A DNA stretch of 23,486 nucleotides. Origin: Afipia sp. GTDB taxonomy: Bacteria > Pseudomonadota > Alphaproteobacteria > Rhizobiales > Xanthobacteraceae. Where the stretch lies: NCBI GenBank assembly GCA_020056155.1, contig JAGVII010000788.1, forward strand, positions 1 to 23,486. Reading direction: 5' to 3'. The notes beneath the pieces were generated by a model. That model did no database searches, was not told where the DNA came from, and saw nothing but the letters and a program-made list of their open reading frames with translations. Below, in pieces: positions 7,874 through 15,722 of the stretch. How positions within the stretch are numbered: position 1 is the stretch's first letter; each line of letters starts with the position of its first letter. The translations under genes were made by a program, and so were the position numbers.

Positions 7874-8251
7874 AGGTAATCTTCCGGTTCGTCGGATCGA
7901 CATTGATCATCGACCCGGCAACACATAGATGAAGGCCTTATAGGCCCGAAAGTTCCTCTTTGCGCGCCTCGTTCAAATTCGAGGTGTGCCGGATAGCTTT
8001 CAAAAGTGAGCCGTTTTGCTCAGATTCCCCGAAGCCGTTCGTGCATCAATAGCTCGGAATAGCGCCGTCAGCTTGATTGACAGTTTGGCCACCTAAGGTG
8101 TGAGTTCGAATGAACGACAAAAGACAAGGAATCCGCCAAAACTACCGGAAGTCATCGTGCACCCCAGAATAGTGAACGATTGGACCAGCGATCGGACCGC
8201 AGAATAGACTCTCGGCGAGAAGGGGCAACCTGCCGTTCGCATCAAGGAAGA
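7874..8251. other. Gene-free stretch upstream of the Crp/Fnr gene
   Basis: I see no gene with a recognisable product here. It should hold the promoter of the Crp/Fnr gene on the minus strand, but no clear -35/-10 pair and no TTGAT-N4-ATCAA site can be read. It looks like worn intergenic DNA. Confidence 0.4.
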
Positions 8252-8383
8252 ATGGTAGGCACAACGTTTGATAGTCTCGCTTTTGAGAACGATGACGTCC
8301 GTACGCTAGCGCAAGCTGGCGAGATCCGTAACGTTTATGAAAATGGCTTCCGAGGACGCCCCTTCGGACGCCGCGCTTCCTAA
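8252..8383 (+). pseudogene. N-terminal stub of a PAS-type sensor histidine kinase
   Basis: From ATG at 8252 the frame reads TTFDSLAFENDDVRTLAQA, which resembles the first residues of rhizobial two-component sensor kinases (pattern ENxDxRTLAQAIVDTIREPL). Homology stops at 8317; the rest of the frame to the stop at 8383 (GEIRNVYENGF onwards) matches nothing I know. AAGGAAG lies one base before the ATG, which is too close to be a good site. I take this as the left-over start of a deleted gene. The match is short and from memory. Confidence 0.35.
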
Positions 8384-8529
8384 TCGAAGAAGAAGCCGGG
8401 CAAATAGACGCTCACGACCGGATGTGGTCTTGAAACGTGGGCTTGGCCGTTCCCATCGGGAAATGCGGGCAAGGCGACTCGGTGCTGTCACGCGCCGTTT
8501 TCAAGCCCGAATGAAGAATGGAGAATCCT

Positions 8530-8844
8530 ATGCTGACAGACATCTCCGTTTCTCCGAAGCTCCAGTCCGGCATGAGGCTATCGGTCGGCCGCTGGCTCAA
8601 GAAAGTTGGAGACGCAGTTACGCGTGATGAGCCGCTCGTTGAAATAGATACTGGCAACGTGACACATGAAGTCTGTGCCTCCGTGACCGGCGTCCTATCC
8701 GAAATCCTTGTAAAGACGACCAATTCACTCAACCCCAGGCCGTTCTCGGCACCATTTCCACATTCTGAGGGGCGGTCGCGGTCTCGGCGTGTTTCGTTCG
8801 ATTGTGTATCGAATAGAACATCGGGAATTTTCTCAACTTGTTAA
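8530..8844 (+). pseudogene. Lipoyl-domain stub of a 2-oxoacid dehydrogenase E2, frameshifted
   Basis: The first 60 residues look like the lipoyl domain of dihydrolipoamide succinyl/acyltransferases: MLTDISV, then VGRWLKKVGDAVTRDEPLVEI, then VTGVLSEILVK. The lipoylation motif, normally TDKV with the modified Lys, reads TGNV here (Asn43), so it could not carry lipoate. After about residue 67 the frame leaves the family; in the next frame the DNA reads AVLGTIST, the expected continuation, which ends at TGA 8766-8768. So there is a frameshift near 8732-8740, and the catalytic domain is absent. GGAGA upstream is a fair ribosome site. It is a decayed fragment, not a working E2. Confidence 0.55.
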
Positions 8845-8920
8845 TAACACCAATTGCCGCCCGTGCCGGCATCCCACGGCGAGAGAGAGTTTATGCTCCC
8901 TCCTAATCGAGGTTTGCTAG

Positions 8921-9112
8921 ATGAATCAGCCACTAGAGACTCGCGCTTCAAATTCAAGTCATCAATTTGATTGCGCCCAATGCAATGATATTTTTTCTGC
9001 AAGATGCAATGAGTGCGAGCGAACTCAAAAGTTACTCTCCGTGGTAGGAGACCCCCTGACGTCGAACAAACTGATGCGCTGGATCGATGGATTGTCTGCA
9101 GCGCGGCAATAG
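8921..9112 (+). CDS. Small putative zinc-ribbon protein
   Basis: A 63-residue frame with four cysteines spaced C-x2-C-x7-C-x2-C (C18, C21, C29, C32, in FDCAQCNDIFSARCNECERT). This is the spacing of a small zinc ribbon. The rest is polar with a short helix at the end (LMRWIDGLSAA). No signal peptide or membrane span is visible. I do not recognise a family. The ribosome site is weak. It could be a real small regulator or nucleic-acid-binding protein, or the left-over of a larger gene in a region full of remnants. Confidence 0.35.
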   Translation: MNQPLETRASNSSHQFDCAQCNDIFSARCNECERTQKLLSVVGDPLTSNKLMRWIDGLSAARQ

Positions 9113-9231
9113 AACACGCCATACCGGACATGCTGCAACGGCTGCATCTCAGCGTATTGACCGCATCTTTTAATTTCAACTCAACGTCATCTCGTCACGA
9201 ACCTGGGTGAGACCCTAAGCGGATCTATAAA

Positions 9232-9573
9232 ATGCCTGCTCGCCAAACTCTTCTGTCACCATTTGCTGTAAATGTTGCCGTCACTTTCAGCACGTTGATC
9301 ATCGCTATCTCATGCCAGGCTGCGCCCAATGTCATGGCTGGCAAGGCGTTTGCGCAGGCGAACTGTTCGCATTGCCATTCGATCGACAAAGTCACGCAAA
9401 GCACACTGGTTATTGCTCCGCCGTTCCGAACTCTTCATGAACGATACCCGGTCGAATCGCTTGAAGAAGCTCTTGCAGAAGGGATTATGACCGGTCATCC
9501 CAGCATGCCCCAGTTCAAACTGGACCCCGGACAAATCGGAGATCTCATCGCTTTCCTGAAGTCGCTTGAGTAA
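9232..9573 (+). CDS. Small exported c-type cytochrome
   Basis: The 113-residue protein has a signal peptide (hydrophobic about residues 10-30, ending SCQAAP), then a single haem-binding CSHCH (residues 45-49) and a distal Met in HPSMPQF (M92). It ends with the class I cytochrome helix GQIGDLIAFLKSLE. Mature size is about 85 residues. It should sit in the periplasm and carry electrons between respiratory complexes or to a periplasmic enzyme; the partner is not shown. The gene stands alone, with no haem-copper oxidase or dehydrogenase nearby. The codon order is intact and the gene looks functional. Confidence 0.9.
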   Translation: MPARQTLLSPFAVNVAVTFSTLIIAISCQAAPNVMAGKAFAQANCSHCHSIDKVTQSTLVIAPPFRTLHERYPVESLEEALAEGIMTGHPSMPQFKLDPGQIGDLIAFLKSLE

Positions 9574-9684
9574 TAGCGCTTGCCCGCCGCGTTTGCTGGC
9601 GCAAGCAACGCTGTGTGACCTCCAGCTTCGGTCCCTTGGTTTGAAGCGCTAGAATGACAGCAAACGATAATTTGGATAATACAA

Positions 9685-10104
9685 ATGATAGTACCTTTTG
9701 CGGCACTTCTCCGGCGGTCCAGTTGGCGATTTGCCCCCATCCTTGGCGCGAGCCTCGTGATGTTGGGCGGAGTGGCGGGAGCTCAATCTAACAGGCCATA
9801 TATCAAACGGCCGACGGCCGCCGTCCCCAATCAGATAAATCCGGGCGCTTTTTTAATTCACGGAAACTACTGCGGTATAGGTAGTCGACCTAAAACCAAG
9901 CCGATTGATGCATTGGACGCTGCTTGCATGCACCACGATTCCTGCGCGCGCCCGGCCGGATTGGCACAGTGCGGCTGCACCGCGAGACTTAAAACGGAAG
10001 CAGAAGCGGTCGCGCGCAACCCCTCGCAGCCGCCAGATATTCAGTTGTTAGCGTCCGCCACAGCAGCCGTGGCAGCCCTCACGCCGTGCCAGACAACACG
10101 ATAG
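9685..10104 (+). CDS. Secreted phospholipase A2-like protein
   Basis: The 139-residue protein starts with a signal peptide (about 1-33, ending GVAGA). The mature part has GNYCGIG (C63) followed by DALDAACMHHDSC (C81, H84, D85, C87). This fits the secreted phospholipase A2 active site, C-x2-H-D-x-C, and the YCGxG calcium loop just before it. Further cysteines at 96, 98 and 135 would allow disulfides. The family hydrolyses the sn-2 ester of phospholipids. Standing after the cytochrome and just before a DUF6894 gene, it has no obvious pathway partners. Bacterial members are uncommon and poorly studied. Activity is inferred from motif only. Confidence 0.75.
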   Translation: MIVPFAALLRRSSWRFAPILGASLVMLGGVAGAQSNRPYIKRPTAAVPNQINPGAFLIHGNYCGIGSRPKTKPIDALDAACMHHDSCARPAGLAQCGCTARLKTEAEAVARNPSQPPDIQLLASATAAVAALTPCQTTR

Positions 10105-10117
10105 ATGGAGATTTCTG

Positions 10118-10438
10118 TTGCCGCGCTATTTCTTCGATATTAAAGATGGCCATAGACTTGTTGATCCGTCAGGGCGCAATTTCAACAACGACACTGACGC
10201 CATTGCTCGCGCCAAAGTGTGCGCTATCCAGGTATCTCTCGACACTCCGAGGGTCGATCCCAAGCGGTATATAGCCGTGCTTAATGAAGCGCGCGGTGAA
10301 GTTTCCAGAGTGCCGGTCTATTCGAACCTCGGGGAATCTTTGACTGAGGCTTTATCTCTATTATTTGTTTATTTTTATCCACATATGACGCCGAAAATAC
10401 CGCAACAAGCGAGGACTCAACTTCGTCTCTCAAGTTGA
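10118..10438 (+). CDS. DUF6894 family small protein
   Basis: The 106-residue protein begins PRYFFDIKDGHRLVDPSG, then AIARAKVCAIQVSLDTP, which is the DUF6894 pattern common in rhizobia (often in several copies per genome). Function is unknown. The start is TTG at 10118, with GGAG seven bases upstream; no ATG fits the family start, so TTG is well supported. The end (LLFVYFYPHMTPK onwards) is hydrophobic then basic, and longer than the usual family length, so the last 25 residues may be read-through of a worn stop. Thirteen bases separate it from the PLA2-like gene, so they may share a transcript. Confidence 0.75.
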   Translation: MPRYFFDIKDGHRLVDPSGRNFNNDTDAIARAKVCAIQVSLDTPRVDPKRYIAVLNEARGEVSRVPVYSNLGESLTEALSLLFVYFYPHMTPKIPQQARTQLRLSS

Positions 10439-10458
10439 GAAGTTGATATTATCGCCAC

Positions 10459-10674
10459 CTATAGCGAAAGATTTCTGATCGCCTCACTGGCAGCTTTTAC
10501 AGCGTCCAGCTCGGAGTCAGCATCTTCATCTGTGACAAAACTCAACATCACCTTTCCTTGCGTAGTTGTCAAAGCGCGCTTCGGAGAAATGCTGGCTCGC
10601 CATCGGCCAGCCTTGCGTTGAAAGGTAACGATTTCAAAATCAGAGGGTTTTGCCATCGCTTGTGCTGCGCCCAT
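10459..10674 (-). CDS. Small conserved hypothetical protein
   Basis: A 71-residue frame, or 65 if it starts at the second ATG (10656, MAKPSDFEIVTFQRK). The pattern FEIVTFQRKAGRWRASISPK followed by an acidic tail (DEDADSELDAVKAASEAI) is one I recall from small cytoplasmic proteins of Bradyrhizobiaceae with no known function. No signal peptide or membrane segment. It is convergent with the DUF6894 gene. I prefer the second ATG because family members start with MAK. Confidence 0.6.
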   Translation of the reverse strand: MGAAQAMAKPSDFEIVTFQRKAGRWRASISPKRALTTTQGKVMLSFVTDEDADSELDAVKAASEAIRNLSL

Positions 10675-10799
10675 TCTTGTCTGATAGCCAGAGAAATCAA
10701 CGTGCCTACGAAGCGACTCGCTATTTCGGGCGAAGGGTCCAGGCTAAGTGACCACCGCTCCGTCTTGTCAGTTACCGGTGACTGAGAGTTCAGTTGGGG

Positions 10800-10970
10800 A
10801 GCATGGGGCCGATGACGGTGAGCTGCTACCGGCTTCACCGGTTCGAGAACGACAAGCGGTACGGCAAAGAGGGCGAGCGAGGGGTAAGGCTTTAGCGCGC
10901 CGATCCCTTCCGCAATCGGATAAAAACTCTTTGCCGTGCCAGCCATCGCGCCAGCGGGGTGGCAATTTTT
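10800..10970 (-). pseudogene. Remnant of a rhizobial small membrane protein
   Basis: On the minus strand one frame reads ALKPYPSLALFAVPLVVLEP followed by VKPVAA (about 10913-10821). This resembles a conserved membrane protein of rhizobia that has KPYPxLALFxVPLxxLEPxKP. Just upstream, another frame reads IATPLARWLARQ, which would also fit the start of that family. No single frame joins them, and the downstream membrane helices are absent. I take it as a multi-frameshift remnant. The rest of 10675-11082 holds nothing I can name. Confidence 0.35.
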
Positions 10971-11082
10971 AAAAAGACTGCGTCTACAATGAAATATATC
11001 GTGGCTATGACAAAGATTGCTGATCGGAGGTTGCGTTTCAATATGGATCCCCTCGCCAGGCTCCGCGCTCTTAGCCCAGCTT

Positions 11083-12366
11083 TTAACGTTCATCTTTAGG
11101 GAGGATGGGCAGGTCCATCATAAATCGAGTTCCTGTTCTGGCATTGCTCTCGACCGTGATTTGCCCTTGGAGCTGCCTTACAAGACCATTTATAACCTTG
11201 AAGCCCAAGCTGCTGCGCGGCTGATCAACGTCAAACCCATCCGGCAGGCCGATACCTTGGTCGGAAACTTCAACATGAAGGTGCCCAGCTATTTCACGAG
11301 CAGAGATTTCGATCGCGCCGTCGCCTTCAGGGTAGGCGTATTTGACTGCGTTGGTAACGAGTTCATTGACTAGAAGCCCCAACGGAATGGCGTGATCAGC
11401 GGACATCCGCATGGGATCTGCATGGCAATGAAGAGTCAGCCTGTCAGTTGATCCCTTCAATTTCTTGCAGAGTTCGTTCATAAAGTCTTCGAGGTCAACA
11501 AAGCCGATCTGCGAACCACGCCATAAGTGGTCATGCACCTGAGCGATGGTCGCCACGCGCGCACTCGCATCCTCCAAGGCGTCTCTGACATCTTCAGATT
11601 GAGCACTCCGGGCTTGAACACGAAGCAGGCCCACTACCGAAGTCAGGCTGTTCTTTACGCGGTGGCTCATCTCTCTCGTTAGCAGTTCCTGGTGCTCCAG
11701 GGCCTGCTGGAGCTTGGAGTCGGCTTGCTGGCGTTCGATGGCAATGCCAAGCAGTCCCGCGAAGCCCGCCAAGAAATGCGCGTCTGCCTCATCGAATTGC
11801 CCAGGATCCGCGCTATCGACTTCCAGAACTCCAAAAGATCGTTTGCCCTCTCCTCCACGTTCGATCAGCACGTTGATGGCGCGCCTGATACCGTGATCCG
11901 CAAGAAGCTGAGGCGTGCGGAAGCGCGTCTCTGCTTCCAAATGATTGGATATAACCGTCATTCCGGTCTGGTAGGCGTATCCTGCTGGTGATCCGATGTC
12001 GGCGGCAAGCGAGACGATATCAATGGTCTCAGGCGCCCAACCGACCCCGGCGCGAACCAAGAGCCGATTTTCTTCCGGAATAAATTCTAATACCTTAGCA
12101 AAGCGAGCTTCGAGACCCTGCGCACACAATTCCGTTGCACGCTGGAGAATTTTCCGGAAGTCGCGCGTGAGCATAGCGGTTCGACCGAACTCTCCGAGCA
12201 AGGATTGTTGCCTCAGTCGGTACGGGAGTTCGTCTCGGAAGGGTGAACTTGCGGAAATTAACTGTTCCCGGCTTATATCGGAAGTCACCAAAGGCCATCC
12301 TGCGAACCCGAGGTTCCATACCGCGGGATCGGCGAGCTTGCTACGTTTTTGCTCATCATGAGACAA
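11083..12366 (-). CDS. GAF-domain sensor histidine kinase (HisKA_2/HWE type)
   Basis: The 427-residue protein is soluble. It has a GAF sensor (about 60-212), a HisKA_2 phosphoacceptor helix LLTREMSHRVKNSLTSVVGLL (split at about 228-248; H235 is the likely phosphorylated His), and an ATPase domain with LLVNELVTNAVKYAYP (N-box, N339), VSDQGIGLP (D369) and SSLGFKVINGLVRQLQG. Such kinases pass phosphate to stand-alone response regulators; in alphaproteobacteria many feed the PhyR-EcfG stress pathway. No receiver gene is next to it. The frame starts with TTG at 12366 and has no clear ribosome site; the DPAVWNLGFAGWPLV segment near the start is family-like, so the N-terminus is close to right. Confidence 0.88.
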   Translation of the reverse strand: MSHDEQKRSKLADPAVWNLGFAGWPLVTSDISREQLISASSPFRDELPYRLRQQSLLGEFGRTAMLTRDFRKILQRATELCAQGLEARFAKVLEFIPEENRLLVRAGVGWAPETIDIVSLAADIGSPAGYAYQTGMTVISNHLEAETRFRTPQLLADHGIRRAINVLIERGGEGKRSFGVLEVDSADPGQFDEADAHFLAGFAGLLGIAIERQQADSKLQQALEHQELLTREMSHRVKNSLTSVVGLLRVQARSAQSEDVRDALEDASARVATIAQVHDHLWRGSQIGFVDLEDFMNELCKKLKGSTDRLTLHCHADPMRMSADHAIPLGLLVNELVTNAVKYAYPEGDGAIEISAREIAGHLHVEVSDQGIGLPDGFDVDQPRSSLGFKVINGLVRQLQGQITVESNARTGTRFMMDLPILPKDER

Positions 12367-12702
12367 CTAAGCACGTATTTCTGCAGAAAACAGCTCATTC
12401 TTGAGTTTATCGGCACCTCGGATTGCGATCCGTGAGGACCCAAAAGCTGTTACGTCGCAATGGGCCTGCGCCAGTGACAAGGTAAGGGTAGTGAAGCCGC
12501 GAGTCTTTTCACCTCTTGGGACACCGCAGGACTTGCGTAAGAAACTCTATACCGCGATTCACATGCTGGGGATCACAGCCGTGACGCGAGCGGCTAAGTT
12601 TGCTCAGAACTGGGCCCAGAGCGGCACTCGGCACCCACATGATGGAACGATTTAGGTTCCTCGTGGTTGAACTGTGGCAGATGCGGCGGCTTGCGAGGGA
12701 GC
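12367..12702. other. Divergent intergenic region between the kinase and the AI-2E-family permease
   Basis: This 336-base stretch must hold the promoters of the kinase (minus) and the permease (plus). A frame at 12401-12655 is open but has no recognisable motif. No EcfG-type site or clear operator could be read. Confidence 0.4.
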
Positions 12703-14652
12703 ATGATCTTGACCGCAAGCGATACTACCCCACAGGATGTAACGCACGTTACCCGCGGCCCGGGCGTCGCTACGGCGATCATCGTCGCACTGATCATTGC
12801 AGGCCTTTACGTGGGTCGGGACGTCTTCGTTCCGATAGCCCTCGCCATTCTACTCAGTTTTGTTCTGACGCCGCCGGTTGAACGCCTCGAGACCTTGCGC
12901 GTGCCGCGCGGCGCGGCCGTTCCCATCGTCGTTGTAGCCGCATTTCTGACGATCTTTGCGCTGGGCAGTCTGATTGCGTCGCAGATTACGCAACTCGCGG
13001 ATGGATTGCCTGGTTATCAGCAGACAATGCAGAAGAAGATTTCATCATTGCGCAGTGTAACCACTGTTGGGCCGCTGGAGCGAGCGGCGAGTGTTCTGCA
13101 AGACTTGGGAAAGGAACTAAATAAGCCAAATAACGGAGACGTCGAAATCCCGCGAGCCACTGCGCAACCGGATCAGACGAGACCTATCCCGGTCGAAGTG
13201 CGCACTCCGCCGCCGACCGCGCTGGAAAATGTAGCATCTCTAATCTCGCCATTGCTTCATCCGCTGGCAACAGTTGGGGTCGTTGTAATTTTCGTGGTAT
13301 TTATTCTGTTTCAGCGCGAAGATCTGCGAAATCGGATGATTAAGCTCGCCGGTGCGCACGATCTTCAGGCCACGACATCGGCTATTAACGATGCAACAGG
13401 CCGCCTCAGTCGCCTGTTCCTCTCGCAGCTTGGATTGAATACTGCGTTCGGCATTGTAATCGGATTTGGGCTTTCAATTATTGGTGTGCCGAGTGCAATT
13501 CTGTGGGGTATTCTCGCAGGCATCATGCGTTTTGTGCCTTATATCGGCGCGTTCGTGGCAGCTTTCTTTCCGCTTACGCTGGCAATTGCTGTCGATCCAG
13601 GATGGTCGATGCTGATATGGACCATCGGACTTATCATTGTTGCCGACGCGCTAGTCGGGCATGTCATTGAGCCGATGCTGTTCGGCCGTAGCAGCGGACT
13701 TTCGCCGTTTGCCGTGGTGGTTTCTGCGACGTTCTGGACTGCCCTGTGGGGACCGATCGGTCTCGTTCTGGCAACACCTATGACAATATGCCTGGTGGTT
13801 CTGGGCCATCATGTGGAAAGCATGAAGTTCTTTGACATTCTGCTTGGAGATCGCCCGGCATTGTCGCCGCCTGAGATATTCTATCAGCGGATGCTTGCCA
13901 ACGATCCGGGTGAAGCAGTTGAGAAGGCCGAAGAGTACCTGAAGGAACGGACGCTGACAGAGTATTACGAGGAGGTAGCACTCAAAGGGCTGAAACTCGC
14001 GCAAAGCGATTTGAAGCGTGACCGCCTCCCCCTCGCGCGTTTGGGCGCCATTCGGGACAATATTGTCGATTTGATCGAGGATCTTTCAGACGAGATCGAT
14101 GATGCGCGAATCGGAAGAACTGACGATGTTGAAGCTGGAGCGGCGCTCGAAGCCTCGGTGCCAATGCCGGAATTGCCGTTCATCATTCGCGAGGGACTTC
14201 CAGCGGAATGGCAGACAGAGCATCCGGTTCTTTGCGTTGCGGAGCGCACAGATCTTGACGAAGCCGCTGCGCGCATACTTGTGCAGATTCTATCGAAACA
14301 TGGGCTTGGCGCCCGGGTGACGAAAAAGGAAGATATATCAAGTAGCGGAATTTTCAGCCTCAATGGCGATGGCGTTGCGTTGATTTGTGTTTCGGCGCTG
14401 GATGACGCTAGCCCTACCTACACCCGGCATGTCGTGCGAAAGCTGCGTCGCAAAATACCCGAAGCCAAGATTTTGGTCTGTTATTGGATGGCGGGAAAAC
14501 TTGCTGTAACGGCCGAAAGCATCAAGGCGGACACCATCGCAACGAGTCTTGGTGGAGCTGCAAAGTATTGCCTCGACCTTGCTCAGCCCGACGACAAGAC
14601 AAGCGAGGAGCCTGCGTCTTCACCCGACGTAGTTCTCCGCGTCGCAGGTTAA
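12703..14652 (+). CDS. AI-2E family transporter (permease-like)
   Basis: The 649-residue protein has the AI-2E/PerM fold. Two helices near the N-terminus (AIIVALIIAGLYVG, VFVPIALAILLSFVLTPPVE), an insert, then the conserved membrane core with LSQLGLNTAFGIVIGFGLSI, AILWGILAGIMRFVPYIGAF and ALWGPIGLVLATPMTICLVVLG. The family exports signals, metabolites or ions and few members have a proven substrate. After about residue 380 there is an extra 260-residue cytoplasmic domain, acidic and helical, with ILVCYWMAGKLAVTAESIKA near the end. This tail is longer than in PerM and could be regulatory. Start: ATG at 12703 with GAGGGA just upstream, better than the in-frame ATG at 12667. Confidence 0.88.
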   Translation: MILTASDTTPQDVTHVTRGPGVATAIIVALIIAGLYVGRDVFVPIALAILLSFVLTPPVERLETLRVPRGAAVPIVVVAAFLTIFALGSLIASQITQLADGLPGYQQTMQKKISSLRSVTTVGPLERAASVLQDLGKELNKPNNGDVEIPRATAQPDQTRPIPVEVRTPPPTALENVASLISPLLHPLATVGVVVIFVVFILFQREDLRNRMIKLAGAHDLQATTSAINDATGRLSRLFLSQLGLNTAFGIVIGFGLSIIGVPSAILWGILAGIMRFVPYIGAFVAAFFPLTLAIAVDPGWSMLIWTIGLIIVADALVGHVIEPMLFGRSSGLSPFAVVVSATFWTALWGPIGLVLATPMTICLVVLGHHVESMKFFDILLGDRPALSPPEIFYQRMLANDPGEAVEKAEEYLKERTLTEYYEEVALKGLKLAQSDLKRDRLPLARLGAIRDNIVDLIEDLSDEIDDARIGRTDDVEAGAALEASVPMPELPFIIREGLPAEWQTEHPVLCVAERTDLDEAAARILVQILSKHGLGARVTKKEDISSSGIFSLNGDGVALICVSALDDASPTYTRHVVRKLRRKIPEAKILVCYWMAGKLAVTAESIKADTIATSLGGAAKYCLDLAQPDDKTSEEPASSPDVVLRVAG

Positions 14653-14761
14653 GCTGAAATCCTCAGATTACACTTCCAAGGTAGGCGTCTTCAAAACCGC
14701 AAGGGCTAGTGCGCTGACAGCTTCTTCCGGCGAAATCCTATTCTTAACGCAGGAATGCGAC

Positions 14762-14777
14762 TGAGCAAATTTGCTCA
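14762..14777. promoter_or_regulatory. Perfect 16-base palindrome, possible operator
   Basis: TGAGCAAATTTGCTCA is its own reverse complement and sits between the permease and the DUF1236 gene, 81 bases upstream of the EcfG-type -35 box. Palindromes of this length with an AT centre are typical regulator sites, but no named regulator matches from memory. It could also be a chance event. Confidence 0.35.
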
Positions 14778-14857
14778 CACTGCACGTGAGAGCGTTGAGT
14801 GCCTTAATTGGCAATCTCAATCTGAATAGACGTTCACGCAATAAACTTGCGCAGCAC

Positions 14858-14882
14858 GGAACACGGGTGAGCGCGGCTCGTT
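14858..14882 (+). promoter_or_regulatory. EcfG (general stress sigma factor) type promoter
   Basis: GGAAC at 14858-14862 and CGTT at 14879-14882 are separated by 16 bases. This fits the GGAAC-N16/17-CGTT consensus of sigma-EcfG promoters in alphaproteobacteria. The -10 box ends 30 bases before the ATG of the DUF1236 gene, leaving room for a short leader with a CAGGAG ribosome site. Match and spacing are direct; use by EcfG is inferred. Confidence 0.65.
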
Positions 14883-14912
14883 GGTGTTCCGGAATTAAAC
14901 CAGGAGTTTTCC

Positions 14913-15677
14913 ATGAAAAAATTGCTTTTAGTGTCTGTTGCGACTGCCGCTCTCATAGGAGCTAACGGACTCTCACTCGCGCAGGCTCCGAGCGAAAAGC
15001 CGAATGCGCCGGCCGCCCAAAGTACTCCAGCGGAAAAAGCGGCGCCAACTGAAAAAGCCGCGCCCGCTGAAAAAATTGCACCCCCAATGAATCGAACCGA
15101 AGCCCCCGCTGCGAAGTCTGAGGGCAGCATAAAGGGCAGCCACGCCGACCAAAAGATGCCCGCCGACAAGGGGGCCGCACAACACGTTCAGGGGCAGAAG
15201 AAGGACGCTGTACAGCCTAATCGCGCAAATTCTGAGGCTGCACCTGGGATGAAGCCAACCGGCAAGTCTTCTGCTGATATGAAGGCCGACGGCAAGCCTG
15301 CTTCCGAAAAATCCGCTTCAGAAATGAACGAGGGCAAATCGAAGGACGGCAAGACAGTCAAATCGAAAAGCTCCACCGAAACAAAGGCCAGCACGACGAC
15401 TGGTCAAGCCGGTGCAGGCTCGAAGCAGATGACGACTGAACAGCGCACAACGATCCGCACGGTCATCAGGAAGCAACACGTCAAACCGGTGCGGGACGTC
15501 AACTTCTCGATTTCGATCGGAACGCGCGTGCCGCGAACCGTGAGTTTCTATCCGCTTCCGAGACAGCTTGTGTCGATCTATCCGGATTGGCGTGGGTACC
15601 AGTACTTCCTGGTCGGCGATGAGATCATCGTGGTCAATCCGCGAACTTTCGAAATTGTCGCTGTTCTGGAAGCGTAA
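14913..15677 (+). CDS. Exported DUF1236 protein
   Basis: The 254-residue protein has a signal peptide (MKKLLLVSVATAALIGANG, cleavage likely after SLAQA). A long low-complexity middle follows, with the three-fold repeat AEKAAP/TEKAAP/AEKIAP at about 40-57 and many Lys, Ser and Ala. The C-terminal 80 residues form the DUF1236 domain (TVSFYPLPRQLVSIYP, then YFLVGDEIIVVNPRTFEIV). The function of DUF1236 is unknown; such proteins are periplasmic or bound to the envelope. An EcfG-type promoter lies upstream, so stress or stationary-phase induction is expected. It leads a run of three small exported proteins. Confidence 0.88.
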   Translation: MKKLLLVSVATAALIGANGLSLAQAPSEKPNAPAAQSTPAEKAAPTEKAAPAEKIAPPMNRTEAPAAKSEGSIKGSHADQKMPADKGAAQHVQGQKKDAVQPNRANSEAAPGMKPTGKSSADMKADGKPASEKSASEMNEGKSKDGKTVKSKSSTETKASTTTGQAGAGSKQMTTEQRTTIRTVIRKQHVKPVRDVNFSISIGTRVPRTVSFYPLPRQLVSIYPDWRGYQYFLVGDEIIVVNPRTFEIVAVLEA

Positions 15678-15683
15678 TCTTTA

Positions 15684-15702
15684 GGCCGCAAATTCTGCGG
15701 CC
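15684..15702 (+). terminator. Hairpin after the DUF1236 gene, no T-run
   Basis: GGCCGCA (15684-15690) pairs with TGCGGCC (15696-15702) around AATTC. It lies seven bases after the stop codon. There is no following T-run, so it is more likely an mRNA-stabilising or partial attenuating hairpin than a strong terminator; the next gene starts 20 bases later. Confidence 0.5.
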
Positions 15703-15722
15703 GGGTTGGAAAAGGATATCAA

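Noticed and set aside
10569..11093. 174-residue minus-strand frame read as a gene
   Set aside because: Only about 30 residues look like a protein family; the rest changes frame and overlaps a better supported gene at 10459-10674.
12401..12655. 84-residue plus-strand frame before the permease
   Set aside because: No recognisable motif and no ribosome site; treated as intergenic.
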